Shown piece after piece: positions 49,869 through 59,058 of a DNA stretch of 64,000 nt. Made by a program: the position numbers and the translations under genes. The DNA is taken from NCBI GenBank assembly GCA_020633495.1, contig JACKDR010000017.1:1-64000 (forward strand), given 5' to 3'. Positions within the stretch are counted from its first letter, which is position 1. Each line of letters begins with the position of its first letter. The stretch comes from Kofleriaceae bacterium (lineage in GTDB: Bacteria > Myxococcota_A > Polyangia > Haliangiales > Haliangiaceae). Below the pieces are notes generated by a model. The model searched no databases. It was not told the DNA's origin and saw nothing but the letters and a program-made list of their open reading frames with translations.

Positions 49869-51389
49869 ATGGCGGTCATCGACAGCGACGCCGGCGAGAT
49901 CGTGATCCGCGTGGTCTACGATGGCCCCCCCGAGGCCGGCAAGACCACGAGCGTCCGCGCCCTCGCCGGCAGCCTCGCTCAGCCGACGGAGACGCCCGGC
50001 GAGGACGCCGGCGGTCGGACCCTGTGGTTCGACTGGATGGAGTACGTCGGCGGCCGCTTCGAGGGCTGTCGGATCCGCTGCCAGATCGTCAGCGTGCCCG
50101 GCCAGCGCGAGCTGGGCGAGCGTCGCCGCCGGCTGCTCGAGCACGCCGACGTCGTGGTCTTCGTGGGCGACAGCTCGACCGCCGCGTACCCGCAGACGAT
50201 CGAGTACCTGCTGGAGCTGCGGACGATCCTGGCGGCGCGCGTCGGCGGCGGGGTCGGGGTCGGCGTCGTGCTGCAGGCCAACAAGCGCGATCTGCCGGAC
50301 GCGGTCCCGCTCGCCGCCATGCGCGAGCGGCTGGGCGAGGCGCGCTGGGACGTCGGCGTCGTCGAGTCGGTAGCGGCTGACGGCACCGGCATCCGCGAGG
50401 CGTTCGTCTACGCGGTGCGGCTGGCCCTCGACCGCGTCCGCGAGCTGATGTCGCGGCGCGAGCTGGCAGAGGGCGCGGGGGCGCGGACCGGCGCCGAGGA
50501 CCTGCTCGCCGCGCTGCGCGCGGGCGGCGACCCCGGGGCGCGCGACGCCGTCGTCGTCGAGCGCGGCCCGGCGAGCCTGGCGGCGGAGCTGCTGCGCGAG
50601 GTGATGTCGTGCGAGCAGCGCAGCGTCGACCCGCTGGCCGAGCCGCGCCTGGTGACGACCGGGGCGCCGCGACCGCCCGACGCCTCGGTGCCCAGCGGCG
50701 CGATCTGGCCGCCGGTCGAGGGGCGCGCGATCCTGCACGACATGGCGACGACCCCGCTGGCGCCGCGGTCGCTGTCGAACGGTGGCTGGGCGGCCGGGCT
50801 CGGCAGCGGCTGGCGGGTCGTCACCGGGCCGGCCGCCACGTTCCCGTCGCTCGACGAGGGCCGCGCGGCGTTGATCCAGTGGGCGCGCCTGCACGCCGCC
50901 AGCGCCCACGCGATCTCCGCGCACCGCTGCATCGTGCTGGCCGCCGACGACGCCCGCGGCTGGCGGCTGTGGCAGATCGTGCGCGCCGAGGACTCGCTGC
51001 GGCACGTCGTCGAGGCGGCGCTCCGCGAGCCGCGCTGCGAGGTGCTGATCGAGCGGCTGTGTCAGGTCGCCCAGCAGCTGCTGGACGCCGACCGCCAGCT
51101 GGCGCGGGCGCCGGTGTCCTTGCCGTGCAACCTCGACACGATCGGCCCCGCCGAGACCCGGCCGGTCTACATCGGCATGATGCCGGAGGACGGCGGCGGG
51201 GCGCCGGCGCCGCGCCTCGAGGTCGACGCCGCGCGCCTGCTGCGGACCCAGCTGGCGCCGATGGTCGCCGCCGACGTCGCCGAGCGGCGGGGCGATCTCG
51301 GCCGCGCGCTGGCGAGCCTGCCGCGGTCGTTCCAGCACGCCGAGACGATCGTGCCGACCCTGGCGGCGATGCTCGCCGACGGCGCGTAG
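49869..51389 (+). CDS. MglA-like small GTPase with long C-terminal extension
   Basis: Residues 10-200 of 506 form a Ras-superfamily GTPase of MglA type: Walker A GPPEAGKT (19-26), switch I with GGRTLWFDWMEY, the PGQ form of G3 (77-79) and G4 NKRD (138-141). Switch I resembles MglA rather than Ras. The last 300 residues are Ala/Arg-rich and helical, include an HDMATTPLAPRSL segment and have no assigned domain. MglA itself is under 200 residues, so this is an extended form. It probably acts with the upstream roadblock protein in polarity or signalling. Confidence 0.85.
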   Translation: MAVIDSDAGEIVIRVVYDGPPEAGKTTSVRALAGSLAQPTETPGEDAGGRTLWFDWMEYVGGRFEGCRIRCQIVSVPGQRELGERRRRLLEHADVVVFVGDSSTAAYPQTIEYLLELRTILAARVGGGVGVGVVLQANKRDLPDAVPLAAMRERLGEARWDVGVVESVAADGTGIREAFVYAVRLALDRVRELMSRRELAEGAGARTGAEDLLAALRAGGDPGARDAVVVERGPASLAAELLREVMSCEQRSVDPLAEPRLVTTGAPRPPDASVPSGAIWPPVEGRAILHDMATTPLAPRSLSNGGWAAGLGSGWRVVTGPAATFPSLDEGRAALIQWARLHAASAHAISAHRCIVLAADDARGWRLWQIVRAEDSLRHVVEAALREPRCEVLIERLCQVAQQLLDADRQLARAPVSLPCNLDTIGPAETRPVYIGMMPEDGGGAPAPRLEVDAARLLRTQLAPMVAADVAERRGDLGRALASLPRSFQHAETIVPTLAAMLADGA

Positions 51390-51410
51390 CGGCGCCGGCG
51401 CGCCGGGCGC

Positions 51411-52298
51411 TCACGCCAGCGCGGCGAAGCGGTCGCGGAGCCAGCGGCGCAGCCCGACCAGCTCGGGCCGGGCGCGGTCGGCCTTGCGACACACGAAGTG
51501 GTAGCGGTCGGGCAGGGGGAAGCGCACGTCGAGCGGCGCGACCAGGCGGCCGCCGCGGATCCACGGCGCGACCAGCGGGAACAGGCCGACCGCGACGCCG
51601 AGGCCCTGCTCGGCGGCGCGCATCGTGGCCAGGAAGCTGTCGAGGACCAGGTCGCGCGCGGGCAACAGCGCGCCCAGGCCGGCGGCCTCGAGCCGGGCCC
51701 GGACCCCGACCTTCGCGAACGACGGCACGGTCAGCAGCTGGCCGTCGCGGATCGCGGCGGCGCGCAGGGCGCCGCGGCCGTCGACCAGCGCCGGCGCGCA
51801 CACCAGGCTGGCGGTGACGTCGGTGAGGACGGTCGCCGCCAGGCCGGGCCAGGCGCCGCGACCGAGGCGGACGCCGGCGTCGGCCTCGCCGCCGGCGATG
51901 TCGGCGAGCGCGAGGCTGGTCTCGAGCCGGAGGTCGAGGTCGGGGTGGGCGCGGCGGAACGTGTGCAGCTCGGGCAGCACGACCTCGTAGGCGACGAACG
52001 GCAGCATGCTGACCCGCAGCGCGCGCCGGGCGCGGGCCGCGACGAACGCCTCGGCGCCGCGGCGGTAGCAGGCGATCGTGTCGGTGGCGACGCGGAAGAA
52101 GTCGACGCCGTGCTCGGTGAGCCGGACCGCGCGGGGCAGGCGGTGGAACAGCGGCACGCCCAGGTGATCCTCGAGCGACCGGATCTGCTGGCTGACCGCC
52201 GACGGCGTGACGTGCAGCTCGGCGGCGGCGTGCTTGAAGCTGCCGCGGCGCGCCGCGGCCTCGAAGGCGTAGACAAGCTGGATCGGAGGGAGTGTCAT
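51411..52298 (-). CDS. LysR-family transcriptional regulator
   Basis: I take the ATG at 52298 (MTLPPIQLVYAFEAAARRGS) although the frame extends 33 bases upstream. The 295-residue product has the LysR helix-turn-helix (SFKHAAAELHVTPSAVSQQI, RSLEDHLGVPLFHRLPR) and a periplasmic-binding-like effector domain (LRVSMLPFVAYEVVLPEL, EADAGVRLGRGAW), close to the GcvA/AmpR-type subgroup. It is divergent from the MBL hydrolase gene at 52415, its likely target. The effector is unknown. Confidence 0.9.
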   Translation of the reverse strand: MTLPPIQLVYAFEAAARRGSFKHAAAELHVTPSAVSQQIRSLEDHLGVPLFHRLPRAVRLTEHGVDFFRVATDTIACYRRGAEAFVAARARRALRVSMLPFVAYEVVLPELHTFRRAHPDLDLRLETSLALADIAGGEADAGVRLGRGAWPGLAATVLTDVTASLVCAPALVDGRGALRAAAIRDGQLLTVPSFAKVGVRARLEAAGLGALLPARDLVLDSFLATMRAAEQGLGVAVGLFPLVAPWIRGGRLVAPLDVRFPLPDRYHFVCRKADRARPELVGLRRWLRDRFAALA

Positions 52299-52414
52299 CG
52301 CGGCGGTTTGGGCCATCGTAGCCCATCCCATGCTGGCTGCAGGCTTAGCGATCCTAATCTATAGAGCAGAACTTCGAGGTGGTGCGCGACCGCGCCGGGG
52401 CCCACGGTGGGGCC

Positions 52415-53209
52415 ATGACGGTTCACCACATCAGCTGCGGAACGATGTGCCCGATCACGGTCGGGCGCATGGTGTGTCACTGCCTGGTCGTCGAGACCGA
52501 CGCCGGCCTGGTCCTGGTCGAGACCGGCCTCGGCACCGCCGACGTCGCCGAGGCGTCGCGGCGGCTGCGCCGGAGCTGGCGGCTGCTGGCCCGGCCCGGG
52601 CTCGACGTCGCCGACACCGCGGTGCGCCAGCTCGCCGCGCTGGGCTTCGCGCCCGACGACGTCCGCCACATCGTCGTCACCCACCTCGATCTCGACCACG
52701 CCGGCGGCATCCCCGACTTCCCGCGCGCGACCGTGCACGTGCACCGCCGCGAGCTCGCCGCCGCGACCGCGCGGGCGACCCGCAAGGCGCGCAACCGCTA
52801 CGTCCCGGCGCACCTCGCCGACCCGGCGCGCTGGCGCACCTACGAGGAGACCGGCGAGCGCTGGTTCGGCTTCGACAGCGTGCGCGCGCTCGGAGACACC
52901 GACCCGGAGATCGTCCTGGTGCCGCTGCCTGGTCACACCGAGGGCCACACCGCGGTCGCGGTGCGCGACGGCGCGCGCTGGCTGCTGCACTGCGGCGACG
53001 CCTACTTCCACCGCAACACGCTGGTCGGCGCGCGGGCGCCGCTGGCGCTGGCGTGGTTCGAGCGCCGGATGGAGACCGAGGCGGCGCCGCGGCGTCGCAA
53101 CGCGGCGCGCCTCGCCGAGCTGGCGCGGGACCACGGCGACGAGATCGTGATCTTCAACGCGCACGACGCGGCGCAGTTCGACGAGGCCCGGGGCCGCGCC
53201 GCGGGCTGA
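52415..53209 (+). CDS. MBL-fold metallohydrolase
   Basis: The 264-residue protein has the metallo-beta-lactamase fold motifs: THLDLDHAGG (metal ligands, with HxDxDH in place of HxHxDH), PGHTEGHTAVAV, LLHCGDAYFH and a terminal NAHD. The HLDxDH variant is found in lactonase-like family members. No signal peptide. The ATG at 52415 is chosen because the frame upstream lies in the promoter region shared with the LysR gene. The substrate cannot be deduced. Confidence 0.9.
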   Translation: MTVHHISCGTMCPITVGRMVCHCLVVETDAGLVLVETGLGTADVAEASRRLRRSWRLLARPGLDVADTAVRQLAALGFAPDDVRHIVVTHLDLDHAGGIPDFPRATVHVHRRELAAATARATRKARNRYVPAHLADPARWRTYEETGERWFGFDSVRALGDTDPEIVLVPLPGHTEGHTAVAVRDGARWLLHCGDAYFHRNTLVGARAPLALAWFERRMETEAAPRRRNAARLAELARDHGDEIVIFNAHDAAQFDEARGRAAG

Positions 53210-53297
53210 CCCGTCGCGGCGGCGGGGCCGTACGACGGGCGTGCCCCGGCCGTCCCGGGCTGGTACGATGAGGTCCAACCTTTCGAGGGGGACGAGG

Positions 53298-53906
53298 ATG
53301 GACCTGCGCATCCGTGTGCTCGGGGCGACCGCCCTGCTGGTCGGGGCCTGTGGGGGCCCGCAACCCGGTGACTTCGTCATCGTCGGCGAGCCGATCAACG
53401 GCGTCGAGCCGCAGGCCGCGCGCTACGCGATCTTCGACGAGTCGGAGAGCCAGATCGACGTCGACTCCGACGGCACCGCCGAGGACGTCACGACGGTGCT
53501 GGTGCTGGTGTCCGACCACGAGGATCTGTGTGGCGAGCTGGCCGACGATCCCGAGGCGGTGGCCACCGCCTCGGACATCACCTACGTCACGCTCAACGCG
53601 CGGCTGGTGCGCGCCGCCGGCCTGGACGGCCTGGTCGCGGGCGCCAGCCTGGTCAGCGGCTCCGGCAACGGGCCGCTCGACGATCGGGTCAGCTTCCAGT
53701 TCACGGCGGTGGCCGGCGGCGTGGTCCAGGCCGACATCTACGGGCCCGCGGTGGTCGTCGACGTCACGCGCTTCGACGGCGACGCGCTCGGCTTCGACTT
53801 CTCCGGGACCCTGACCGACGACTACACCGATCCGACCGCCGTCGGGACGGTCGACCTCGCGCTCGGTGGCACCGGCGTCGAGGCGACGCGCTGCGCCGCG
53901 TTCTGA
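53298..53906 (+). CDS. Lipoprotein (202 aa)
   Basis: A GAGGGGGACGAGG run precedes the ATG at 53298. The signal (MDLRIRVLGATALLVGAC) ends at a lipidated Cys18. The mature protein is acidic, beta-rich and has three further cysteines (DLCGELADD, and one near the end). Segments such as ESQIDVDSDGTAEDVTTVLV and LSGSGNGPLDDRVSFQFTAV-like strands suggest a beta-sandwich. It looks like a typical host surface lipoprotein of unknown role. Confidence 0.6.
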   Translation: MDLRIRVLGATALLVGACGGPQPGDFVIVGEPINGVEPQAARYAIFDESESQIDVDSDGTAEDVTTVLVLVSDHEDLCGELADDPEAVATASDITYVTLNARLVRAAGLDGLVAGASLVSGSGNGPLDDRVSFQFTAVAGGVVQADIYGPAVVVDVTRFDGDALGFDFSGTLTDDYTDPTAVGTVDLALGGTGVEATRCAAF

Positions 53907-53943
53907 GCCCGGCGGCGACGGTGCGGCGACCGGGCGCGCGCGC

Positions 53944-55143
53944 TCACAGCGCGCCGCCGAACGAGAACAGGAACTGCGGCGTCGGGTCGGTGGCGTCGAG
54001 CGGCACCGCCCAGTCGAAGCGCAGCGGCCCCAGCGGGCTGCGCCACAGGATCGACGCGCCCACCGAGCGGAACGCGGTGAGCCCGGTCGGGCCCCACGCC
54101 GCGTCGGTGTTGCCGCGGAGCGCCGCGTCGGCGAAGCCGGCCACCGACAGGCCGACCCGCGACCACACCGGCAGCTCCAGCTCGACGCGGCCGACCGCCT
54201 CGAGGTTGTCGCCGGTGGCGACCACGCCAGCCGGCGTCCACATCGTCGTGCCGATCGAGCCGATCGGGTAGCCGCGGCCGTCGACGTGGCCGTCGTGCTG
54301 CAGCCGCACCGCGAGCGGGACGCCGCCGGGGTCGTCGCTGCGGATGTAGCTGCCGTGGCCGTGCAGGCGCAGCGTGAACGGGCCGAGCGGGCGGGCGTCG
54401 TCGAAGCTGCCGCCGAGCTGGACGAACCCGTGCTCGGAGCCCAGGCGCGGATCCGCGGCCTCGGCGAACAGCTCGACGCGGCGCCCGTGGCGGGGCAAGG
54501 TCGGCGCGTCGAGGGTGTCGCGCACCAGGCCGGCCCGCAGGGTCGCGATCCGGCCGTCGCCGAGGTCGCGGCCGGCGACGCCGAGGTCGCGGCCGGTCAC
54601 CGGGCCGCCGCCGGGCTCGAGCGCGACCTGCTCGAGCTGGTAGCGCAGGTAGCCGCGGGTGTGGGCGTCGACGGCGTGGCCGAGCGTGATCGCGCCGCCG
54701 GCGCCGTCGCGGGTGAAGCCGGGGTAGGCGCGGCGCACGTCGAACAGCTCGGTGCGCAGGTCGAGCCCGGTGCCGAGGACGTCGTCGACGCCGTGGGTGA
54801 GCCGGAACGCCTGGGCGCGCGCCGAGAGCTCGGCCGACAGCGCCAGGCGCTGGCCGGTGTGGAACAGGTCGTCCTGCGCGACGGCGGCCCCGAAGACGAA
54901 GCCGTCGTCGGGGTCGAAGCCGGCGGCGAGCTCGAAGCGGCCGGTCGGCGCGGCCCGCGCGTCGTCGTCGGTACCGGCGGCCGGCGGCCGCGCCGCCACC
55001 GTGCCGGGTGCACCGTCGGGCGCGTCGCCCGGCGGCGCCGCCGCGGGTGGGACCTCGGGCGCGTCGTCGGCGCGCGCGGCCCCGAGGCCGCCGATCAGGA
55101 CGCAGGGCGTGAGCACGGCGACCATCGCGCGTGGAGTCCTCAT
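53944..55143 (-). CDS. Omp85-like beta-barrel outer-membrane protein without POTRA domains
   Basis: The 399-residue product has a signal peptide (AMVAVLTPCVLIGGLGAARA), a Pro/Ala/Asp-rich linker of about 60 residues, and then a barrel with alternating strands. It ends in the classical surface-antigen sequence (SVGASILWRSPLGPLRFDWA and final FLFSFGGAL). That end matches the BamA/TamA (Bac_surface_Ag) family, but POTRA repeats are missing and the size is that of the barrel alone. The longer open frame to 56328 is the shadow of the dehydrogenase gene. Confidence 0.75.
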   Translation of the reverse strand: MRTPRAMVAVLTPCVLIGGLGAARADDAPEVPPAAAPPGDAPDGAPGTVAARPPAAGTDDDARAAPTGRFELAAGFDPDDGFVFGAAVAQDDLFHTGQRLALSAELSARAQAFRLTHGVDDVLGTGLDLRTELFDVRRAYPGFTRDGAGGAITLGHAVDAHTRGYLRYQLEQVALEPGGGPVTGRDLGVAGRDLGDGRIATLRAGLVRDTLDAPTLPRHGRRVELFAEAADPRLGSEHGFVQLGGSFDDARPLGPFTLRLHGHGSYIRSDDPGGVPLAVRLQHDGHVDGRGYPIGSIGTTMWTPAGVVATGDNLEAVGRVELELPVWSRVGLSVAGFADAALRGNTDAAWGPTGLTAFRSVGASILWRSPLGPLRFDWAVPLDATDPTPQFLFSFGGAL

Positions 55144-55362
55144 GGCCGGTACAGACCGGCGTGCGCCGGGTCCTGTTGCCCACGACGTGTCGCATCGTCG
55201 CCGCGTGGGCGCGGGTCGGCGTGCGCTTCGGCCAGGTCGTGCCAGGGTGCGGCCACCGCGCGCGCAGATCTCGAGCGCTCCCGACCTGCCCGGAAAGGCA
55301 GTCCGGCGCGAGTTGTCCCGAGCGTCCAGCGGGTCGAGGCTACACGCCAAGGAGAGAGACCG

Positions 55363-56373
55363 ATGCCCACCATGAGAGCCGTCCAAGTCAGCCAGCCCAA
55401 CGGGCCCTTCGAAGTCGTCGAGCGCGAGATCCCAACGCCGGGCCCCGGGTGGGTGCGGGTCAAGGTCGAGGCCTGCGGCGTCTGCCACAGCGACATGTTC
55501 GTGCGCGCCGGCGCGTTCCCCGGCATGACGCTGCCGCGGATCCCGGGCCACGAGATCGCCGGGACCATCGACCGCGTCGGCGACGGCGTCCACGCGTGGA
55601 AGGCGGGCGATCGGGTCGGCGTCGGCTGGCACGGCGGCCACTGCTTCCAGTGCGATCCGTGCCGGCGCGGCCGCTTCATCAACTGCGTCAACGGCAAGGT
55701 CACCGGGATCAGCCACGACGGCGGCTACGCCGAGTACGCCGTGGTGCCCGCCGAGTCGCTGGCGCGCATCCCCGACGCGCTGTCGGCGATCGACGCCGGA
55801 CCGCTGCTGTGCGCCGGCGTCACCACGTACAACGCCCTGCGCAACAGCGGCGCGCGGCCCGGCGACGTCGTGGCGATCCTGGGCATCGGCGGCCTCGGCC
55901 ACCTCGCCGTGCAGTACGCGGCGCGGATGGGCTTCCGCACCGTGGCGATCTCGCGCGGCGCCGACAAGGCGACGCTGGCCCGCGAGCTCGGCGCCCACGA
56001 GTACATCGACACCCAGGCCGAGACCGCCTCGGAGGGGCTGCAGCGCCTCGGCGGCGCCGACCTGGTGCTGGCGACGGCGCCCAGCGCCGAGGCGATCGCG
56101 AGCACCGTCGGGGGCCTGGCGTCGCGTGGCAAGCTGCTGATCGTCGCGGCGCCGGCCCAGTCGCTGTCGGTGTCGGCGATGGGCCTGCTCAGCGGCAAGA
56201 CCGTCGCGGGCTGGCCCAGCGGCAGCTCGATCGACTCCCAGGACACGATGGCGTTCAGCGCGCTGACCGGGGTGCGGCCGCGCACCGAGACCTTCGAGCT
56301 CGACGACGCCGAGCGGGCGTTCCACCACATGATGGAGAACAAGGCGCGGTTCCGCGCCGTGCTGGTGCCCTGA
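55363..56373 (+). CDS. Zinc-dependent alcohol dehydrogenase
   Basis: AAGGAGAGAG precedes the ATG at 55363. The 336-residue protein is a medium-chain dehydrogenase: catalytic zinc motif CGVCHSDMFVRAG, GHEIAGTIDRVGDGV, a four-cysteine-type structural zinc lobe in CFQCDPCRRGRFINC, and the NAD(P)-binding GIGGLGHLAVQYAARMG. It oxidises alcohols or reduces aldehydes; the exact substrate is unknown. It is divergent from the barrel-protein gene. Confidence 0.95.
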   Translation: MPTMRAVQVSQPNGPFEVVEREIPTPGPGWVRVKVEACGVCHSDMFVRAGAFPGMTLPRIPGHEIAGTIDRVGDGVHAWKAGDRVGVGWHGGHCFQCDPCRRGRFINCVNGKVTGISHDGGYAEYAVVPAESLARIPDALSAIDAGPLLCAGVTTYNALRNSGARPGDVVAILGIGGLGHLAVQYAARMGFRTVAISRGADKATLARELGAHEYIDTQAETASEGLQRLGGADLVLATAPSAEAIASTVGGLASRGKLLIVAAPAQSLSVSAMGLLSGKTVAGWPSGSSIDSQDTMAFSALTGVRPRTETFELDDAERAFHHMMENKARFRAVLVP

Positions 56374-56456
56374 GCCGCCTCCGTGGCGTCAGGCCAGGCG
56401 CGCGGCCGGCCCCGGCCGGGCCAGGGCCAGCCGGGCCGCGCCGGGGTCCCGCGCGG

Positions 56457-56792
56457 TCAGGGCCGGAGGTTGGCGTTGCTCGGATCGCCGATGTCGCAGC
56501 CCGACCAGTCGAAGACGCCGGCGTCGACGTCGGGCGGCATGGCGTCGACGGTGCAGTAGACCCCGCCGTCGGGCGTGCGCGGGCCGCGCACGCACTCGGT
56601 GGCGCAGTTGCAGACGAAGCCCGGCGGACACTGCTGGTCGTGCGCCCACGTGTCGCAGCGGCCGCACGTCGACGCCCCGGGATCCGAAGGGCAGGTGAGG
56701 TCCCAGCACGACGTGGCGTCGACGGCGGCCGCCGTCCCATCGCACCCGGCCGGCGACAGGATCAGCGCCAGCACGATCAGGTGGCGGCGCAT
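56457..56792 (-). CDS. Cys-rich lipoprotein (111 aa)
   Basis: From the ATG at 56792 the signal MRRHLIVLALILSPAGC ends at a lipidated Cys17. The mature protein has about 12 cysteines (CWDLTCPSDPGASTCGRC, CPPGFVCNCATEC), the same disulfide-rich style as the island lipoproteins but a different pattern. The C-terminus ends DWSGCDIGDPSNANLRP. Codon use is host-like. Function is unknown. Confidence 0.6.
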   Translation of the reverse strand: MRRHLIVLALILSPAGCDGTAAAVDATSCWDLTCPSDPGASTCGRCDTWAHDQQCPPGFVCNCATECVRGPRTPDGGVYCTVDAMPPDVDAGVFDWSGCDIGDPSNANLRP

Positions 56793-56838
56793 CGAGCCCC
56801 GGTCGCGGCTCGCCCGGCCCGCTGGCCGGCCGCGCCGC

Positions 56839-57333
56839 TCAGGACCCGCCATCGTCGCCATCGCCGCCATCGCCGCCATCGTCGTCGGAGCCGGCCGTGC
56901 CGTCGACCTCGGCCTTGAGCTCCTCGATGCGCTCGCACAGGCCGGCGAAGGTCGCGGCGACGTCGACGTCGTCGCCGTCCTCGATCTGCTTCGACAGGAT
57001 CGTCAGGGGGAACACCAGCAGCTCGGTGTCGCGGTAGCGCAGCGCCGGGGCCCGGCCGTCGGCGTCGTCGACGACGGCCCAGGTCAGGCCGTCGACGTGC
57101 GCGGCGAGCCGCAAGCCGAGGACGACGCCGAGGCACTGCAGCTGGTAGGTCTGATCGGCGGCGGGCACCCCGGCGTCGAGCAGCGCCTGCAGGGTGGCGA
57201 GGTCGCCGTCGTCGCGGGCGAGGCCGTGGCCGAGGTGGGCGCGGGCCAGCTGATCGACGACGACGAACTGCTGGGCCAGGCCGTCGAGGTCGTCGGTCAG
57301 CGGGACCTCGATGCTCTGGTCATCGTCGTCCAT
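56839..57333 (-). CDS. DUF3806-like protein
   Basis: The ATG at 57333 starts a 164-residue acidic cytoplasmic protein. Its core (LQCLGVVLGLRLAAHVDGLT, WAVVDDADGRAPALRYRDTE, LLVFPLTILSKQIEDG) matches the layout of DUF3806: a helix, then W-x-x-V-x-D-E-like strands, then a helix with a phenylalanine-leucine pair. The C-terminus is an Asp/Gly repeat encoded by GCCATC triplets. No enzymatic role is known. Confidence 0.6.
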   Translation of the reverse strand: MDDDDQSIEVPLTDDLDGLAQQFVVVDQLARAHLGHGLARDDGDLATLQALLDAGVPAADQTYQLQCLGVVLGLRLAAHVDGLTWAVVDDADGRAPALRYRDTELLVFPLTILSKQIEDGDDVDVAATFAGLCERIEELKAEVDGTAGSDDDGGDGGDGDDGGS

Positions 57334-57457
57334 CGCGCCGACCGTACACCGAGTGCCGGCGGGTGGTGGCCGGGTTCGAGCCGGGTGAGACCCGCCGCGC
57401 CGGGGGCGGGCCGCGGATTCGGCTGGATCGGGGCCCGGGGATGTGTATCGTGCGCGG

Positions 57458-58960
57458 ATGTCACGCCGGCTCCTGGTCCTGACGGTCTGCGCCGCGCTGG
57501 CGGGGTGCGCCAACGCCGAGGTGAGCTCCGACGCCGGGGCCCGCGACGCCGCGACGCCCGACGCGGCCGCGCCCGATGCCGCGCCCGACGCGGTGCCCGC
57601 CGACGCGATGCCCGACGGCTGCGTGCCCGTCGCCGAGCTGTGCAACGGCGTCGACGACGACTGCGACCAGGCCGTCGACGAGGACCTCGGCCTCGGCGAC
57701 GCCTGCGACGGCCCCGACAGCGATCTGTGCGCCGAGGGCGTCGTGGTGTGCGCGGCCGACGCGATCGGGACGGTCTGCGACGACGCCACCGACGACACCG
57801 TCGAGACCTGCAACGACGTCGACGACGACTGCGACCTCGCGACCGACGAGGACTTCGCGCTCGGCACCGCCTGCGATGGCGCCGACGGCGACGCCTGCGT
57901 CGAGGGCGTCGTCGTGTGCGCCGCCGACGGCACGGCGACCTGCGACGACACCACGTCGACGACCGTCGAGCTGTGCAACGGCCTCGACGACGACTGCCGC
58001 AACGGCGTCGACGACGGCTACGCGGTCGGCCAGGCCTGCACGGTCGGCGTCGGCGGCTGCGCCCGCAGCGGCCTGTACCAGTGCAACGGCGACGGCTCCG
58101 GCGTGCTGTGCAGCGTGTCGCCGGGCAGCCCGACCGCCGAGACCTGCGGCGACGGCATCGACCAGGACTGCAACGGCGCCGACGTCGCGTGTCCCACCAA
58201 CGACGGCCCGGCCGGCGCGATCAACATCTCCGCCGGTGGCACCTACTCGGTCGACCTGACCGCGGCCCGCGACGACGACGCCTACAGCGGCACCGGCTGC
58301 GGCAGCACCGGCGGCCGTGACGTCTTCTACACGTTCACGCTGCCGGCCGCCGAGGTCGTCTACCTCGACACCTTCGGCTCCAGCTTCGACAGCGTCATCC
58401 GGCTGTATCAGGGCGCATGCACCGCCCGCACCAGCCCGGTGTGCGACGACGACGCCGGGGTCTGCACCGGCACCCAGAGCCAGCTCGCGACCCAGCTCGC
58501 CGCCGGCACCTACTGCGTCGTCGTCGACCAGTACTCGTCGTCGCAGACCACCGGCTCGATGGTCCTGACCTTCACCCGCGGCGGCCGCACCGGCACCAAG
58601 ATCAGCACCGCCAGCGGCAGCCAGACCGGGGACACCTGCACCGGCACCGACGTCAGCGACGGCAGCTGCCGCGCCAACACCGCGCCCGACGTCGGCTACT
58701 TCTTCACGGTGTGCCCGTCCGAGACGCGGACCGTCGGCGCCAGCACGTGCACCGGCACGACCTGGGACTCGGTGCTGTACCTGCGCAAGGCGCCGCTGAC
58801 CACCGATCTGGCGTGCAACGACGACGCCACCGGCTGCGGCAGCGCCGGGCTGCAGTCGTCCTTCAGCGGCGCCAGCGCGTCGGGCCCCGGGCTGTTCTGG
58901 CTGATCGTCGACGGCTACAGCAGCAACTGCGGCGCCTACACCGTCACGTACACGATGTGA
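57458..58960 (+). CDS. MopE-like Asp/Cys repeat lipoprotein
   Basis: The signal MSRRLLVLTVCAALAGC (Cys17) is followed by a Pro/Asp/Ala linker and then repeats of the CNGVDDDCD type (ELCNGVDDDCDQAVDED, TCNDVDDDCDLATDED, LCNGLDDDCRNGVDD), the putative metal-binding motif named after MopE. The C-terminal 250 residues contain two beta-sandwich units with CTGTQSQLATQLAAGTYCVV, VYLDTFGSSFDSVIRLYQG and a closing YTVTYTM. It is likely a surface protein that binds calcium or copper. Length 500 residues. Confidence 0.85.
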   Translation: MSRRLLVLTVCAALAGCANAEVSSDAGARDAATPDAAAPDAAPDAVPADAMPDGCVPVAELCNGVDDDCDQAVDEDLGLGDACDGPDSDLCAEGVVVCAADAIGTVCDDATDDTVETCNDVDDDCDLATDEDFALGTACDGADGDACVEGVVVCAADGTATCDDTTSTTVELCNGLDDDCRNGVDDGYAVGQACTVGVGGCARSGLYQCNGDGSGVLCSVSPGSPTAETCGDGIDQDCNGADVACPTNDGPAGAINISAGGTYSVDLTAARDDDAYSGTGCGSTGGRDVFYTFTLPAAEVVYLDTFGSSFDSVIRLYQGACTARTSPVCDDDAGVCTGTQSQLATQLAAGTYCVVVDQYSSSQTTGSMVLTFTRGGRTGTKISTASGSQTGDTCTGTDVSDGSCRANTAPDVGYFFTVCPSETRTVGASTCTGTTWDSVLYLRKAPLTTDLACNDDATGCGSAGLQSSFSGASASGPGLFWLIVDGYSSNCGAYTVTYTM

Positions 58961-59058
58961 GCGGGCGGGCCGTCGCGGCGCGCCCTGTCGATCGGCTCGC
59001 TCGCCCGCAGACGGGCTCGCAGCGCCTGCACCGAGACCGCCTCGCGCAGACGCCCGGC

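Noticed and set aside
53944..56328. 794-aa minus-strand open frame
   Set aside because: The part beyond 55143 is the antisense shadow of the zinc alcohol dehydrogenase; only the barrel portion has a signal peptide and family motifs.
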